Source of the DNA: Trichoplax adhaerens
Lineage: Eukaryota > Placozoa > Uniplacotomia > Trichoplacea > Trichoplacidae
Length of the DNA: 64,000 bases
Assembly: GCF_000150275.1 (NCBI RefSeq)
Contig: NW_002060945.1
Coordinates: forward strand, 135,872-199,871
Reading direction: 5' to 3'
The notes below the pieces were generated by a model. The model was not told where the DNA came from. It saw only the letters and a list, made by a program, of their open reading frames with translations, and ran no database searches. Position numbers and translations under genes: made by a program. Below, one piece after another: positions 51,245-64,000 of the stretch. Every line of letters begins with the position of its first letter. The stretch's first letter is position 1.

Positions 51245-53469
51245 ATGGAAAAAAAATTGGCGAGGATAGTTAGTCTATTCGATAGCAAAACTGAAGAACT
51301 CCTGGTAGGCCTAAATTTGGATAACGAAAACCTTAAATCGGCCGAAAGTAATAACAATCGTAAGTAAAGGATACTAAAACATTAGCTTTATAATCATAAT
51401 TATAATGTGCAGTTGTGTACTCTATTCTCTATATCGCCCTCGCTATTAAGAAATCAGATACTAGGTATGCTCATGGACCACTAGAAGGATACCAATATAT
51501 TTCTAATGGTCCATTGTATGCCATACACAGTATATACAGTACACTACTGTAATGTAAATAATTTTAACTTTAAAAATCTTATCTATATTACAATCAACAC
51601 AAGATAATATCTACTAACGGATTCATATGTATGCGTACAGTATATTGTAGATTATACCCAATTGTCAATCTACGAATATTGCTAGTCGTAATAAATGCTT
51701 CATCATCGTATTTTTATTGCTTTTTCGGATATAGAAGATGAGGAAATAAGGTTACCAGCACATGACCTATGGTCAAGAAATCATCCATTCGTACAAGGAT
51801 TAACGTGTCGCCAATGTGGAGCAGCTTTCGACAGTGTTTTTGATCAGGTGCATACGATTTGCGGTTATATATTACTTCACGTATAGAATTGTTAGCAAAT
51901 TGAACTACGTATGCATTACATCAGCTACCATTGCTATCATGATAACACGCGATTACAGGTATCATTTTATGAGTCATAAAGTTCTTATATTGGTCGAATT
52001 GTAGTCGAGCACTATAATAAAGCATTCTAAAGTATTATCAAAAACTGTCATCATTGCATTTACTAACTAATATCATTCAATTGCAGCGGCAACACTTTAA
52101 ATCAGACTGGCACGTCGAAAATCTTAAACGAAAACTAGCTAATCTTACCATTCTAACAGAAAATGAACATGACGAATCAATAAGTAATGAATATAATAAA
52201 TAATAAACATATTCCTAAGTCATGTCAGTACTGGGCAATTTTATAATGTATTCTAAAATTAATATCCCAATCCTACTTAAATTGGACAAGAACAAGATTC
52301 AGCTATCGATAGTGATGCGAATGAGGAAGATGAAGATAATGAAGGAAATATTGTCGATGACTCTATCTTGGAAAAAAGAGATGGTTCTCCTTATCTCTGG
52401 TTTCGGAACTCCAATGGAAATTTAATATCAATACATCGAGTACTATTATCTGCAAGAAAGGTGACGTCTTTTATGAGTTTAATCTCTGCCATTTAATACC
52501 TTCAAAGTAAATTCCGGTGTCATTATGTTTGGTTACAGGAAACGACGACAAGTGAATTAATATCAAACAGATTTCATCAGCTACTGAGCCGAAAAAATCA
52601 TCAACTTGTTAGCATTTTAATGATAGATAGTTGCCGATTTGCAGGGGCTGTATTTCAAGGGTAACAACGCTGAGATTTTTCGTTACATTGTTTATAACCA
52701 TCATAAATATAAATCAGTGAATCAGTGCGTTTATTACACCTATTACTAAATATTAGGGAAAAAGTTTTGGTACATAAAAGATTGCGCTATTATACCGTCA
52801 GAGCTCAGAGTGGTACCAGACAATCCGCTCACGATAGTAAATGCAACCGTTTGAAAAGGTTTCAGTCTACTCCTCATTATCTAAAAATCGCCTACAAAGT
52901 ATGAAACTATACACTATCCTGCTTCAACATTTTGTCTTATTCTATTAATTGTATAGATCTGTAGGAGCTAACATTAGAAGAGCAAATGAAGCGTCACTCA
53001 TAAATGTATGTATGATCATATCCATTTAGTAATAAAATTACTTGAGGCATATAGTAAATGTGATGCAACGTAGAATGAAATCAAAGGATAATCATAGAAA
53101 TCTCATACAACAGAACACTCAAAACCTATTAATTTCTTGGAGCGATCAAATCACCCGCAGTAATCTTATCTTTATTCGATGTCCGCCAACGCAGAAATTT
53201 GTTATATTTGGTGGTAAAGAACCAATTTTGAATAAAGGTTCGTATGCCTATTTGGTACAGGACGTATGTATATTGTTGTAATTACGTATTCATCAGATTT
53301 TAATACTTTATTAAAGATATCAGATTAGTCTTCTTATCAAAACTTAGTTAATGTTGTTTTAATAACAGATGATGAGAGGATTAGATATATTCCGCTTACA
53401 ACAAGGGCACCTTCTTCCAAGGAAGTGAAAAGAATTTATTCTACGCTTTTTTCCATCCGAGTGGAATAA
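51245..53469 (+). CDS. ANKZF1: ANKZF1/Vms1-type peptidyl-tRNA hydrolase (VLRF1 domain), apparently lacking the C-terminal half
   Basis: ANKZF1/Vms1 releases nascent chains from stalled 60S ribosomes in ribosome quality control and is recruited to stressed mitochondria. Predicted exons are 51245-51359, 51735-51847, 52087-52183, about 52297-52460, 52539-52660, 52757-52858, 52957-53005, about 53087-53263 and about 53377-53469; phases agree and give about 343 residues. Features in order are an N-terminal SLFD motif; the C2H2-type finger CRQCGAAFDSVFDQ plus RQHFKSDWHVENLKRKL; an acidic linker; and the VLRF1 domain with YLWFRNSNGNLISIHRVLL, RFAGAVFQGEKVLVHK, YYTVRAQSGTRQSAHDSK (catalytic glutamine loop), VGANIRRANEASL, FVIFGGKEPILNKG and IRYIPLTTRAPSSKEVKRIY. 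It ends LFSIRVE-stop, where the human protein continues for about half its length with a coiled coil, ankyrin repeats and a VCP-binding motif. The acceptors of exons 4, 8 and 9 are the least certain. Confidence 0.87.
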
Positions 53470-54435
53470 AATCTCGAAGCGGTTGCAATTTATTCAATTT
53501 TGATACTGTCATTTGTCAATCTAAATATGAATACTTACATTTTAAAATTTATAGCAATTTTGTTCTCATAATCTGCTTTTTGCGGAGCTATATAAAATAT
53601 TATCTTATTAGTGTGTTACCAATATTAATTTACTTGCCGTATCGTATGGGTTACTACAGTTATTGTAGTACAATGAATGTGCCCAAATTCCAATCCCATA
53701 CAACCGTACGTGAATATAGAGCTACCAGCTCCTCTTAATTATATGCAGTAATTATCATACACGAATCTGCTACTTCTGTACAGGATACCGCTGGATTATA
53801 ATCGCGGTTGCATCGTTAATATAATTTCATCTTATTCTGCTATATGATGTAAATAGAATAGATATGACCATTTTATTAACTAATCATCATAAATAAGAAT
53901 ATACATACGGTAATTGTAGGCATCGGTTAGATGCACTGCGACAAGATATGTCATCTACAGCTTATCGATGATTATCCTTATTACACCAGAACTATTTCCT
54001 CGATATGAAATTTTTATATATATTATCGTTACAAACAGTATTTAAACATCGGAGTATGCTACAGTATAAGCAACGTATGAGTACATTTTATTATATTTTC
54101 AAATAGTTATTTTCGCTAATGTAAAATTTAAGATAATGATTTTTATAAACGTACGGTATATACGAGCATATACCTTGTACTGTACTTAAGTGTCTATAAA
54201 TCTACATCTCTAATGTTGAGTAATTCATTAGTATTTTCGAAATAAAGATGGGAGGATTGACTGTTCGGCGAAAGCACGGCACTGTATGCGATCGTATGGG
54301 TAACAGAGGTTTAAGTATTCTTGGAAATTCTTATATTTAGAATTTCCTAGATCATATCCTATTATTTATTCCTTCATATAAAGTGAGAACACAGAACCAC
54401 TATTATTATTCTATATTATTCGTTAGCTAATCATG
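53470..54435. other. Interval downstream of ANKZF1
   Basis: It should contain the ANKZF1 3' UTR. I searched it for ankyrin-like exons and saw none. AATAAA occurs near 54241 but is far from the stop. Confidence 0.45.
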
Positions 54436-54665
54436 GATTATCATATTGTACTGTACGACTCGTCCAGTTGTATCAGTCTGTATACTGTACTGTACTGTAC
54501 ACTATCGTACTGTGTTGTACTGTACTGTACAGTTCACAGTACAAAAATTTACGCAGTGTACTGTACTGTACTGATTCATACAGTACGTATGATACTGTAC
54601 AGTGTACAGTATCGTATGATCTTTCCAGAACGAGTGTACTGTACTGTACGATGTGTTTTATATAA
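54436..54665. repeat. GTAC pentamer array immediately upstream of CFAP221
   Basis: A dense alternating run of ACTGT and ACAGT pentamers (GTACTGTACTGTACAC, GTACTGTACTGTACAG, GTACAGTGTACAG and similar) ends about 60 bp before the CFAP221 start codon. Short open frames on both strands here are repeat shadows. Confidence 0.85.
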
Positions 54666-54716
54666 AAATCGGTACTGACGTGGTAACCATGGAAATCATG
54701 TAATTTAAGAACCAAG

Positions 54717-57700
54717 ATGGCGTTAGAGGTGAATACAAATCATCCACTTTCATCTTTAGACTCAGAGATCTTCACGCAACCATTACATGAAAAATCTGTG
54801 CCAAATCATCTTGTCGAAACAAGTAAGCTACAGTATGAATAAAGTTAGCTTCACGAGAATTATAATACGCATAGTGTACTGTTTAATCACAAATTAGCGC
54901 ATCAGAAGCTCTTCAACAGGATCATTAGGATGTAGCTTAACTACTAAAACTACTGCCAACGTAAACGATGTGATTTGTTTATAACATCCACATTTATGAA
55001 TAACTATTCTTCAGTTTTATGGGCATCCGTTGACAGTTTTTAACAAACATAATAATCGTATCAGTAAAGCACCTGTAGTTTTCAATATTACGATAAATTG
55101 TTATGAGAAACCTACTCATATATTAGAATTTATATATATATATGATAAATATACAGAAATGATATAATGCCATGTCATTTGTTATTATAAAGTTAAAAAT
55201 GTTTCGGTCAATCTGTAAGATTACTCTCTCAAGAACACACTTGCTATACTCTATTTCGATTTAAAACTTGAAGAACCAAGACTACTTAGAATAATTATTT
55301 GTCCTATTGAATAACAATTATCAGTTCGTTGGAATTAAGCGCCTATTGCATAAGCTTCCGAATCTTCTTATTCAATTATTACGGAAATTTCTTTCAGAAA
55401 TATTTGGCCAGGTTGCTCATAATGCTGTAATTGAAGCTAAACCGTCCGAAGTTCATTTCGCAGGATTTCAGATCGGCAAGACAGAAAAATATAAATTGGT
55501 AATCTCCGTAGATATATAAAGATTTTATAGCTGAATTCTTGGATGCAAGCAATTACGAGTGAAAATATAAAATCACTCAATCATATCATTTTAGAAACTT
55601 TAGTCTTACATTATAGTAGCTATGGTATCATATTCAATTCTAATTATTTACCGTTACGAAAACAGAAACTTACCAATATCTCGGCGGATCCTCAACGTGT
55701 TCATATTATACCGCCAACAACCTCATATTTCAAAATAAGCTATGAAAAACAGGTAAAGTTAAGTCAATCCGAAGTTAAATGAGCAAATTTACGTCAGTAT
55801 GAGTCGCTGCGTTTATATTTGTTCGATAAATTTATCGAATATGTTATCCTATTTGATATTCTTTTACTAAATCCAAACTAAACAGGCCCGTCTCGTTCCT
55901 GGTTTAAGTATTGAAGTCAATGTTGAACTTTTCCCAAAAGATTGGATCTATTACGATGACTGTATTCGTGTACACTGCAAAGTAATCTAAGAATCAAGAT
56001 AATTGACTTTTAATAACTGTGATTAATATGACTATTCTCTTAACAGGATGACGAGAATCTATTGATACCAATTCATGCTTATCCAGTACTTGTAAAGTCT
56101 ACTGATTTTCCAAAGAAGATTAACTTCCCTAAAACACCGTTAGCTCATAGGTAAAGATGGGTTCGATATCAAATATGTATGTCTAATGTATACTGATTTG
56201 AATGATTTATTATACATCGAACACCTCTAGTTTTTCAAAAACTATTCCTCTTCGATCAAATATTCCAGTTGACTTTGAATTTGAAATTAAAATAATAGAA
56301 TCTAATGATGCATACGTAATAAATCCCATGTCAGGCAAGAATTTATTTTTATCACCAACTGATAAGTCTGTTTTCCGAATATAGATGACGAAAACATATT
56401 AAATTCATATTTCTTTGGCTCTTTTAGGTTGCGTGGCAGCTAACAGCCAGGAAGACATCGTCGTTACTTTTACCCCGAATGATTACGCAACCGCCCACAT
56501 GAAATTTCAGGTAACATAAATAATCGCAGTGATGATAACGAATGCGCATAGATAGATCGCTAAAAGTCATTTCATAATTTTTAATTAAATATGCTATAGT
56601 CGTATTTTGATGTACTTTACTTGTAAAGCGAGTCTTGATGCAAGACTAAAATAGATTTTATTAATTAACTATTATCAAATATTAGATATTCGAATTAATC
56701 ATTCCATTTCATTGCTAGCTCTTAGTTTCGCAATTCAATTCAGAATCGTTTGTATGCACGGTAATAGGATCGTCAGAACCTGGACTTGTTAGGTGTGTGA
56801 TTATTAATACACTTATAAATTAAATTATCGGTATTATTTTTGATTTGTTCAATAAAACCAATTAATAGCTCTTAACGTGTATATCATATATACATACATA
56901 TATATTTATACAAATTTATTGGTATCTAACGTGTGACACACCGTTATGACGGCCTGTATTCATGAAAATTTTAGGAAAAAATTAATAGAAGAACATGAAA
57001 AAGAGAGTAGTCAAACTTTTCAAGACAACGATATCATAACAATTCCTGGCTATGATTCTATAACTGATCCATCGTTGCTGAAGCCATTAGAACGCTCAAA
57101 GTATAAGAAAGCTATGAAGAAGACTGTAAAGGTTCAATCTGGTCTTAAGGTAGATATGCATGTACAAGTACAATTTACAAGTATCCAGCACTGTGTTTAG
57201 ATTCATCTGAGGAAGAAAATGTATACAGCACCACAATAGTAAAGTCAATTTAAAAATACTCACTTGCGTAAAACAGCCAGGACAGAAAATACTATCGCAG
57301 TAAGAAATGTACATTAAGTTAACGTTAACTACACTGTACTTGCAATGGAATGCTGATTAATTAATTAAGCCAAATAACAATACTTGCGGGCAGTGAAATG
57401 GCTGCTGGACTCCCCAACACTTATTGCTCACAATATACAGTACTGTACAGCATAATAATTATAATTGGCAATCTAGCAGACTATGCCTAACAGTACTTAC
57501 AGTATAACAGTTCTGCAGTACCGTGCAGGGTACGATCAATATACCGTACTGTACAGTATCTACAGTACAGTATATTTTTTGGAAGCTTGTTAAATTAATC
57601 AGTAAGCAATCTCGGTATACTACTGTACAGTACAGTAAGTAACTGAGGCCATTTGTAGACAAAAACTCGCTCGAAGCTTGCATTGCTCAAGAAATAGTGA

Positions 57701-60700
57701 CATAATAATTTTTACTTTATTGACACTTAGCAGTAGGGTAGAATGGTCAGCAACCATAACAAAGTCGTCGCCGGCTCTGCTATGCGAGAGTTTTAATTCA
57801 TGGAATAGTCATACTCTCGGATCATCATGTGTATCCTTAATCTGTGTCTCATTTAAGAGACAACAGGTAAGGATCACCCTACTGATAGCGCGACCGTGCC
57901 AAATCATCCGTTATTATACTGGACACCAAACCCCTTCACTTATGGGATAGATATTTTGCATATTTCATGACGGTACAGTGCGTTTCAGTATCAGTACTGT
58001 ACAGTACAGTATGTACTGTAATGCAATGCCTTGTTAGTACTGTACTTTACAGTACGTAAAAATGTATGTACTGTACTGTACAGGATGCAGCACGTACAGT
58101 ACAGTGCACTTTTGTTGTACGTCTTTCTCGATAACTGCAGCATTCGAAATTTATTTCATAAAATTCCCAAAATTGTTCAGTTATTTACAGTTAAAAGCCC
58201 GCTTTTACTATTGCTGGTCTTCTACGTACCGTATACATATTTATATATATATATACACTGAATGCGATATAATGTACACAAAAATTACGCACAGTGACGT
58301 ATTACAACTCATTCGCAAAAATGAACAAATTTACCCGGACAGACTAAGCACTAAATAGTGTCAGGCATGCCAAAAATGAAAACCAAAACTTTAGTTATAC
58401 AAAATACGCGTATATGCAACTACTATAATTAGGTATATAAAAATATTGGATTGTTTCGACACGGTTATTTGTTGTATATATAGACGGGATTTACTCAAAA
58501 GTTTGCCCATCCCCTCGAATTATAATACTCGCATTCATAGACTTACTAAAGGATTATCGGAAAATGAATGAATTACTTGTTCAGTAATCCTTGATTTAGA
58601 TTTCTCTAATTAAATGATTTTACGGTCACACCGTATTACCATCTAGTATAGCTACTGCGGTTTAAAAATTCGCAATGAAAGCGAAATTGAAATAATCTAT
58701 TAAATACTGGCTATATTAAATATTAATTAATACATATTCAATGTAAAATTATTAGCAGACGTCCCATACTATTGTACTGTAATTGAATCAAATTTGCTAG
58801 TCTGTTAGTATTATAGGCGTACGAAAACTGATATTATACTGTATAATAAAATTAAATAAAGCCGTACATTTAAATTTTTTTTCTTGATAAATGCACAGTT
58901 GTAGGCTAAACATACTGACAAATTTTGTAGTGTATATGATGCATAAACCCGTACGTATAACGCGTATACAAGCTTACTGTACTACCTTTGTTATAGATAT
59001 TCTATAGGAAACTACAACCATTAATTAACGTCACTACATCATTTTTAGGGCATGGAAGATATGAAGGTACCGCTTACCTTGAGTTGTCCTAGTGAAGTAG
59101 CACGCGTCCTAAATCAAAAAGACGGGAAAATGAATGTTAAAGAATTAAAACAAGGTAACCTATATTGCATTTACTTCAAAACTTTTAATTCATCTAGATT
59201 CCGTACTATATCTACAATAGTTGAAAACAGATCATAGAAAATACGCGTAAATAGAGTTACTGTAGAAATTTGTATAGTGGGTACATACTGGCATATTACG
59301 ATGTGCATTGTGATGTGTTTGTGGACAGTTGTACGAGCACACTTACCTGCAATAGAAATCATAGACACACAGCAAAAGAAAATAAACTTACTAAATTCAA
59401 TTACCACACCTGATGAAGGAAAGGAAATTATATCTACACTCTACAGTAATTCTTACGATTTTGTGAGATACTATTGAACTAATATAGTAATTAATATGAA
59501 GTAAATCCATCAGAACATATATTAATTATCTATTAATAATATAATTAATGCTATACAGGCCTAAATAGAGCAAGCAAGATTCTAAAAACATATTACTTAT
59601 ACCTGCATATTAACTAAATCTTTCTTTATTTTGCCCTCTTTTTGTCACCTTTAAACGACGTACGCGTATGATATCCAACAATAAATCAATATATAGCTGT
59701 TGAAGTAGTCTCAAAATCGGAAGCTAACAGGCAGCTGAAGGTTAACTATACGTACTATAAAAAATATTGTTATCTTCCAGTTAATTATAATCGCTTATTC
59801 GTCATATGGTAAACGTGCTTCAATTCCCAATTAATCTATATTCTTTGTAGGAGGCATTTTTCGAACAGCAAGTGCGTCAATTTGTTATGGAAGAAAGAGC
59901 AAATCAACTACGCTGGTTTGTATTCGATGGATCACTAAATATATATGAATGAAATAGCGAACAACGATTTGATGCTAACTTTATCATTAAACTAAAGTGA
60001 TCAACTAATAAAATTATCACAGGATGGTACATCGAGGAGATGAGAAAATGACAAGTGAGCAACAGGAAGTAATTCTAAAAAGCAGACAGCATTCGGAAGA
60101 ATCATACAAAGTAAATATTTGCTATGAATTAAGAGCTAATCCTCTTACTGATCTCACTAAATCATATTACTTTAATAGATATTTCGAAAAGAATCCATAA
60201 CATTAAATGAAAGTAATAGGAACGCTGTAAATTGTTCGTATCGTAGAATATTTAGAAATGCAAACGAGGTAAAATTAACTATTTCTACTTGTTCTCTCTC
60301 AATTTACTAAAGAGTTACAGCTTAATCTAGCGTAAATCAATGCAATCAAATTTCATATAAAATTACTAAATGTCTACGTAAAATAACGAATCGTTGTATT
60401 ATTCTAGCTACCAAATTGTCAGCCATCATTTGACGTTTACAGTAACGATAATTGGGCGAAACGACATTCTGTTTTACAACGATTTATTCAAGCTGCCCGA
60501 AAGGTATACAGTACTTGATTGTAAACGCACATGTTGATACAAAGTAATTATTCCGATATCGATAATTTTTAACTGAAATCTTTGGATGAGTAACATTATT
60601 GTTGGCATTACACGACAGATTATTATAAGAGAAAGAGCACAAAAGCATCTAGAATCATTACAAGTTCTTGTCGATAACTGGCGACGTGGACATCATCGCC

Positions 60701-62759
60701 CTATATCGCCTGCGACAGGTAAAATAGTACCTTGATAGATATTGAATTCATATTATTCCAATTAAAAGTGACTGGTAACATCAAGCTTTCGAGGCTAAGT
60801 GACTTTATTTTATATAAAGATGAAGAAGGAAGTTTCGAATCTTTAGATGTAGTACCGCTATCTATACGGCCTGATCGAGTATTAAAATTTCGAATACCTG
60901 TCTATTCGGTGAAAGACGAAATGGTATGTTTACCTATTATGAAGAGAATTGAGGATAAGTTTTGATATCGTACCTGAAGAAATTAGAAATATCCCACAAT
61001 TACTATTTTTTTTCGCGTAATAGGAACCTGATGCAATTGGTAAAGTGCAAACAGACACAAACGGTCTAACATCAAAACATTTACTTTCGTACTTTGATCT
61101 CAAGGTAAGTTCGTCATGTTATTTTGCTACTTTAACTAAGATTTACATCTCTGTAATAATTATTGCTTTTGTAAACATACGTATTTATCCTAAATAGGTG
61201 CCACAGCAATATCGCGTTATGGGCTATCAGCCACATGCCATTCAATCTTCTCTTGAAGGATATATCACCCCGAATACTTCTGTATCACTACGTGTTGGAG
61301 CAGAGGTGATATAATAATACAACAATAATATGTCACTGCCCTTGCCTTTATAATTAATTAATACTGGCTCCATGTCGTCCGCTATTTCAAAATATGGCTC
61401 TAGCTGTATGTTAAATTGTAATTACATCGATATGATATTACCAAATTCAAACTTTTAGGACGAACTAATTGGTTTGCCAGCAGTTGGTGCAAATTCTGCT
61501 GATTATAAAGCTAACCGAGTTGATGCTGATTTAAAAGTACCTGAAACTAAAGGTATTGAAATAAAAACGATTAACGAGGAACCGAACGATCTTGATGATA
61601 TCGAAGAAGGTGCAGAGGAACGACAAATGGTTGAAATTCCAATGGGGATTCTCAAGCCAGTAGAATACCCTCCTATGACCATCTTTGTAAGTATTTACTA
61701 ATCCCAGATTTATACTGTACATTGAACTAGATCTTCCAAGTAATAATATCAATCAAGTCATAAATTCTTTACTATACTAATATATTTTTCGGCTTATTCT
61801 ATTTACCAGAATCCATACCCTGGAATAAAAGCTTATTACCCGCCGTTAAAGTATTCTGAAATTGATGAAGATTATTACTTTTGTCCGCTACCAAGATTTA
61901 AGCAACACACGTCTATGAACCCAACTGGCAACCAAAATGCAAAACCTTTCTTAGATAGAAAGGTAAATGCATCAGAAGCTGTTCTAAAATCTGTCACAGC
62001 CTATATCAAGCTATATTGTCAATTCATGGACTTAATTGATTAGCATTTAAAATTCGAAAATAATAGTAGTGTTGTAGAAAGTACCAGACATCATTACTAG
62101 TAATAAATGTAGCAATTACAGGACTGCATGCAATTATTTACAACTGGTATTAGTATAAGAGCATACGTATAAGTTCTAATTGAATAATTTATTTTATCTG
62201 CACTAGAGTGTCATTCCAGGTATTATGAAATGGAAAAGATTTTCTAGTCAGAGTCTACTGGCATTAAATTCTACGCCCACTATTTCAAGCGTTTGGGTGC
62301 CACGATGGTAAAATAGTTATACCTCATGCCAGTATCGAAAAGTCATTGACTAAGTCACTCTTATCTTTTAAACTGCACATTAGGACTGATCCATTTGATG
62401 ACGATCTATTACCTAAAGAAGGACCTCCATTATTAACTGAATTACCGGAAGATGATCGTATATATTTGGAGGATAAGTAAGCATGCATCTCACGTTAAAC
62501 TGATTTCAGCACAATTCATAATTTATTCATATTTATCGTAGGAGACTAAGATACATATATACCTTTAGTAAATATTTTTACCCATGCAAGTCAATCTATA
62601 ATTATTTGATTCAGGGAAGAGAGAGATACTGATATTCCATTGCTGACACCAGAGATGGTAAGAGCAGAATTTCCAATTCTTGAGGAAATTGAGAAAGATA
62701 GAGAAGATTTCAGGTATACAAATGCTAAAGCTACAAATGCATATAAGGCAGAAAAATAA
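54717..62759 (+). CDS. CFAP221: CFAP221 (PCDP1) homologue, ciliary central-pair protein, multi-exon
   Basis: CFAP221 is an axonemal protein of the C1d central-pair projection that helps set ciliary beat through calmodulin-dependent signalling. Exons with consistent phase include 54717-54822 (MALEVNTNHP to PNHLVET), 55398-55498 (KIFGQVAHNAVIEAKPSEV), 55666-55752 (HIIPPTTSYFKISYEKQ), 55886-55981 (ARLVPGLSIEVNVELFPKDW), 56047-56150 (LLIPIHAYPVL), 56231-56334 (NIPVDFEFEIKIIES), 56428-56510 (DIVVTFTPNDYATAHMKFQ), 56719-56792 (LVSQFNSESFVCTVIGS), 56975-57149, 59049-59154 (VARVLNQKDGKMNVKELKQ), 59709-59740 and 59851-59915 (EAFFEQQVRQFV). Later exons carry WAKRHSVLQRFIQAARK, RFIPVYSV-region sequence, VPQQYRVMGYQPHAIQS, NPYPGIKAYYPPLKYSE, SVIPGIMKWKRF and LLTPEMVRAEFPILEE. 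The N-terminal third is ASH/MSP-like beta domains. The simplest stop is TAA at 62757-62759, read without splicing at 62713. Intron 6 is GC-AG. A 1.9 kb intron (57150-59048) holds a GTAC array. Confidence 0.94.
57430..58115. repeat. GTAC pentamer clusters inside the large CFAP221 intron
   Basis: Clusters lie at about 57437-57450, 57535-57575, 57620-57640 and 57990-58110 (GTACTGTACAGTACAGTAT, then GTACTGTACTTTACAGTAC and others). The sequence between them shows no exon that fits CFAP221. Confidence 0.75.
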
Positions 62760-64000
62760 TTTTATTTTGTGATATACGATAGAGTAAAGTTAGTATAAAA
62801 TGGGTTTAGTTAATTATCAAATTAACAAATCAGCTTTCGAAAATTTGGGTTTATTTCAGTTTTTATGAATACTTATCATTAATTCAATATTTATTTTATG
62901 CTGCTAAAAGCTGTAACGTCGAAATAAAATCACACATTACGCCAAATAAATAGTATCTCTTTTGAAATATGAATATATCGTTACTTAGCAAAAATTTAAA
63001 GCAATGAAGTGATCTTGATAACAATATCCATTGTACTGATTTATTTTGCGATAGTGTTCCACTGGAAAATAATAAATTACCGACTAGTAATATCCCAGTT
63101 GGTAAATATGGTCTAAAATCAAGGTTAGTTAATCCTTATTATGATGATGATAGCATATAATCGTAGATGAGTAGCAAAAGAGAATGATAGAGTATCTAAT
63201 GCCTCTTTGTCGTGTTCCATTTAGAGAAAAATGTAGTAGGCAACTAGAACACCTGATACTAGAAAATTCAAATATTTTAGGTGGAAAAGTGGAAAACAAA
63301 ATGGATACCTTCAATGCTCAATTAACTCACCCAGGAACAATATTAAAATAATTAAATTTATATGTGGTTTATAAATCACTATTTTATAATTTGCACACAT
63401 TTTATATATCGGCAATTGATAGTGACAGGATCGATATCGATTCTTTACAGTATGGCTGAACATGCCTATTGTATCAATATTTTGCGTTACAAAATGTAAA
63501 AGTATTCTATAACAATAATACAAAAACCAGTACTGCAATACTAATGCACAGATTAATAGCCCTGAATTGGGTTCTTTCTGTGCTAACTTATAAAATAATT
63601 GAAGTAATTAACTCAATGTATAATACAACATCATATATAATCAGGATCGATAAGACTAGAATGTTCAGATATACCTTTCGATGCAGACTGTTTGAAAAGT
63701 TTTTACGCGCTTATAGCAAATAATTTTGTTAATATTATTCACTGTACAAATTCTTTTTCAATATAAATAAAACCCTTTTAACAGCAGTTACTCTTCTAGT
63801 TGTTCATGCATTGTCTTATGAGTAACAGGGAAGATTTTATTTGGTTTAGTGTCTAAGCGTAATTTACTATTACGTTACTAAAGTAGTCCAGCTGAAATCC
63901 ACGCGAATTTGTCTCTGGATATTATTGGTTTTTGGATATTACAAAAGGGATGAATTTAAGATCAGAAATGATATTAGATATAATCATTCAAAAATTCGAT
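62760..64000. other. CFAP221 3' region with two possible alternative 3' exons
   Basis: If the donor TTCAG|GTATAC at 62713 is used, CFAP221 could skip the 62759 stop and join 63010-63123 (SDLDNNIHCTDLF to GKYGLKSR), which has the donor TCAAG|GTTAG. That joins 63183-63351 (MIEYLMPLCRVPFREKC to LTHPGTILK, stop). Phases fit at both junctions, but the acceptors (ATGAAG and AAAGAG) lack strong pyrimidine tracts. The rest, to 64000, has no recognisable gene; AATAAA near 63765 may be a poly(A) signal. Confidence 0.4.

Noticed and set aside
52087-52204. Reading ANKZF1 exon 3 through to the TAA as a terminal exon
   Set aside because: The donor after TCAATAA|GT joins in phase to an acidic exon that leads into the VLRF1 domain, matching the family.
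54433-54715. Frames of 65-81 codons on both strands before CFAP221
   Set aside because: Same pentamer array read in different frames; no independent coding evidence.
63469-63723. 84-codon plus-strand frame at the right end
   Set aside because: No domain, signal or splice context; AT-rich chance frame.

Overview
The window is eukaryotic genomic DNA: AT-rich, with short coding exons split by short GT-AG introns, and encoded proteins that align closely with animal single-copy orthologues. The gene set (a cilium gene, a class A GPCR, granulins, citrate carrier, VPS50, RIF1) together with modest introns and strongly conserved exon sequences suggests an early-branching animal. A placozoan such as Trichoplax or Hoilungia is my best guess, but this is inference and not a proven assignment. 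All gene names below come from recognising protein similarity in hand-spliced exons.

Layout, left to right: RIF1 on minus (0.1-9.8 kb); a repeat-rich gap (9.8-13.1 kb); a divergent pair made of isopentenyl-diphosphate isomerase IDI1 on minus (13.1-14.3 kb) and a small LYR-motif protein like the human MIEF1 microprotein on plus (15.1 kb); mitochondrial citrate carrier SLC25A1 on minus (18.2-20.2 kb); a repeat-rich gap; a secreted six-granulin protein on plus (23.4-24.9 kb); mitochondrial ribosomal protein MRPL44 on minus (26.1-28.5 kb); a small single-pass membrane protein on plus (30.5-31.9 kb) whose reading frame is interrupted by one stop; an intronless class A GPCR on minus (33.8-34.8 kb); a 6 kb gene-poor, repeat-bearing stretch; VPS50/syndetin on minus (40.8-49.5 kb); a divergent ANKZF1/Vms1-type peptidyl-tRNA hydrolase on plus (51.2-53.5 kb); and the ciliary gene CFAP221 on plus (54.7-62.8 kb, perhaps to 63.4 kb).

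The genes do not form one pathway. Three serve mitochondria (SLC25A1, MRPL44, LYR protein) and ANKZF1 acts on stalled ribosomes, partly at mitochondria; the rest are housekeeping, cilium, trafficking, secreted or receptor genes.

The most unusual non-coding feature is a family of arrays built from the pentamers ACAGT and ACTGT (strings of GTACAGTAC and GTACTGTAC). They are self-complementary, recur in at least ten clusters, and sit mostly in 5' intergenic regions close to gene starts or in large introns. The largest is a threefold tandem repeat in the divergent VPS50/ANKZF1 interval. No tRNA, rRNA, CRISPR or intact transposon was seen.
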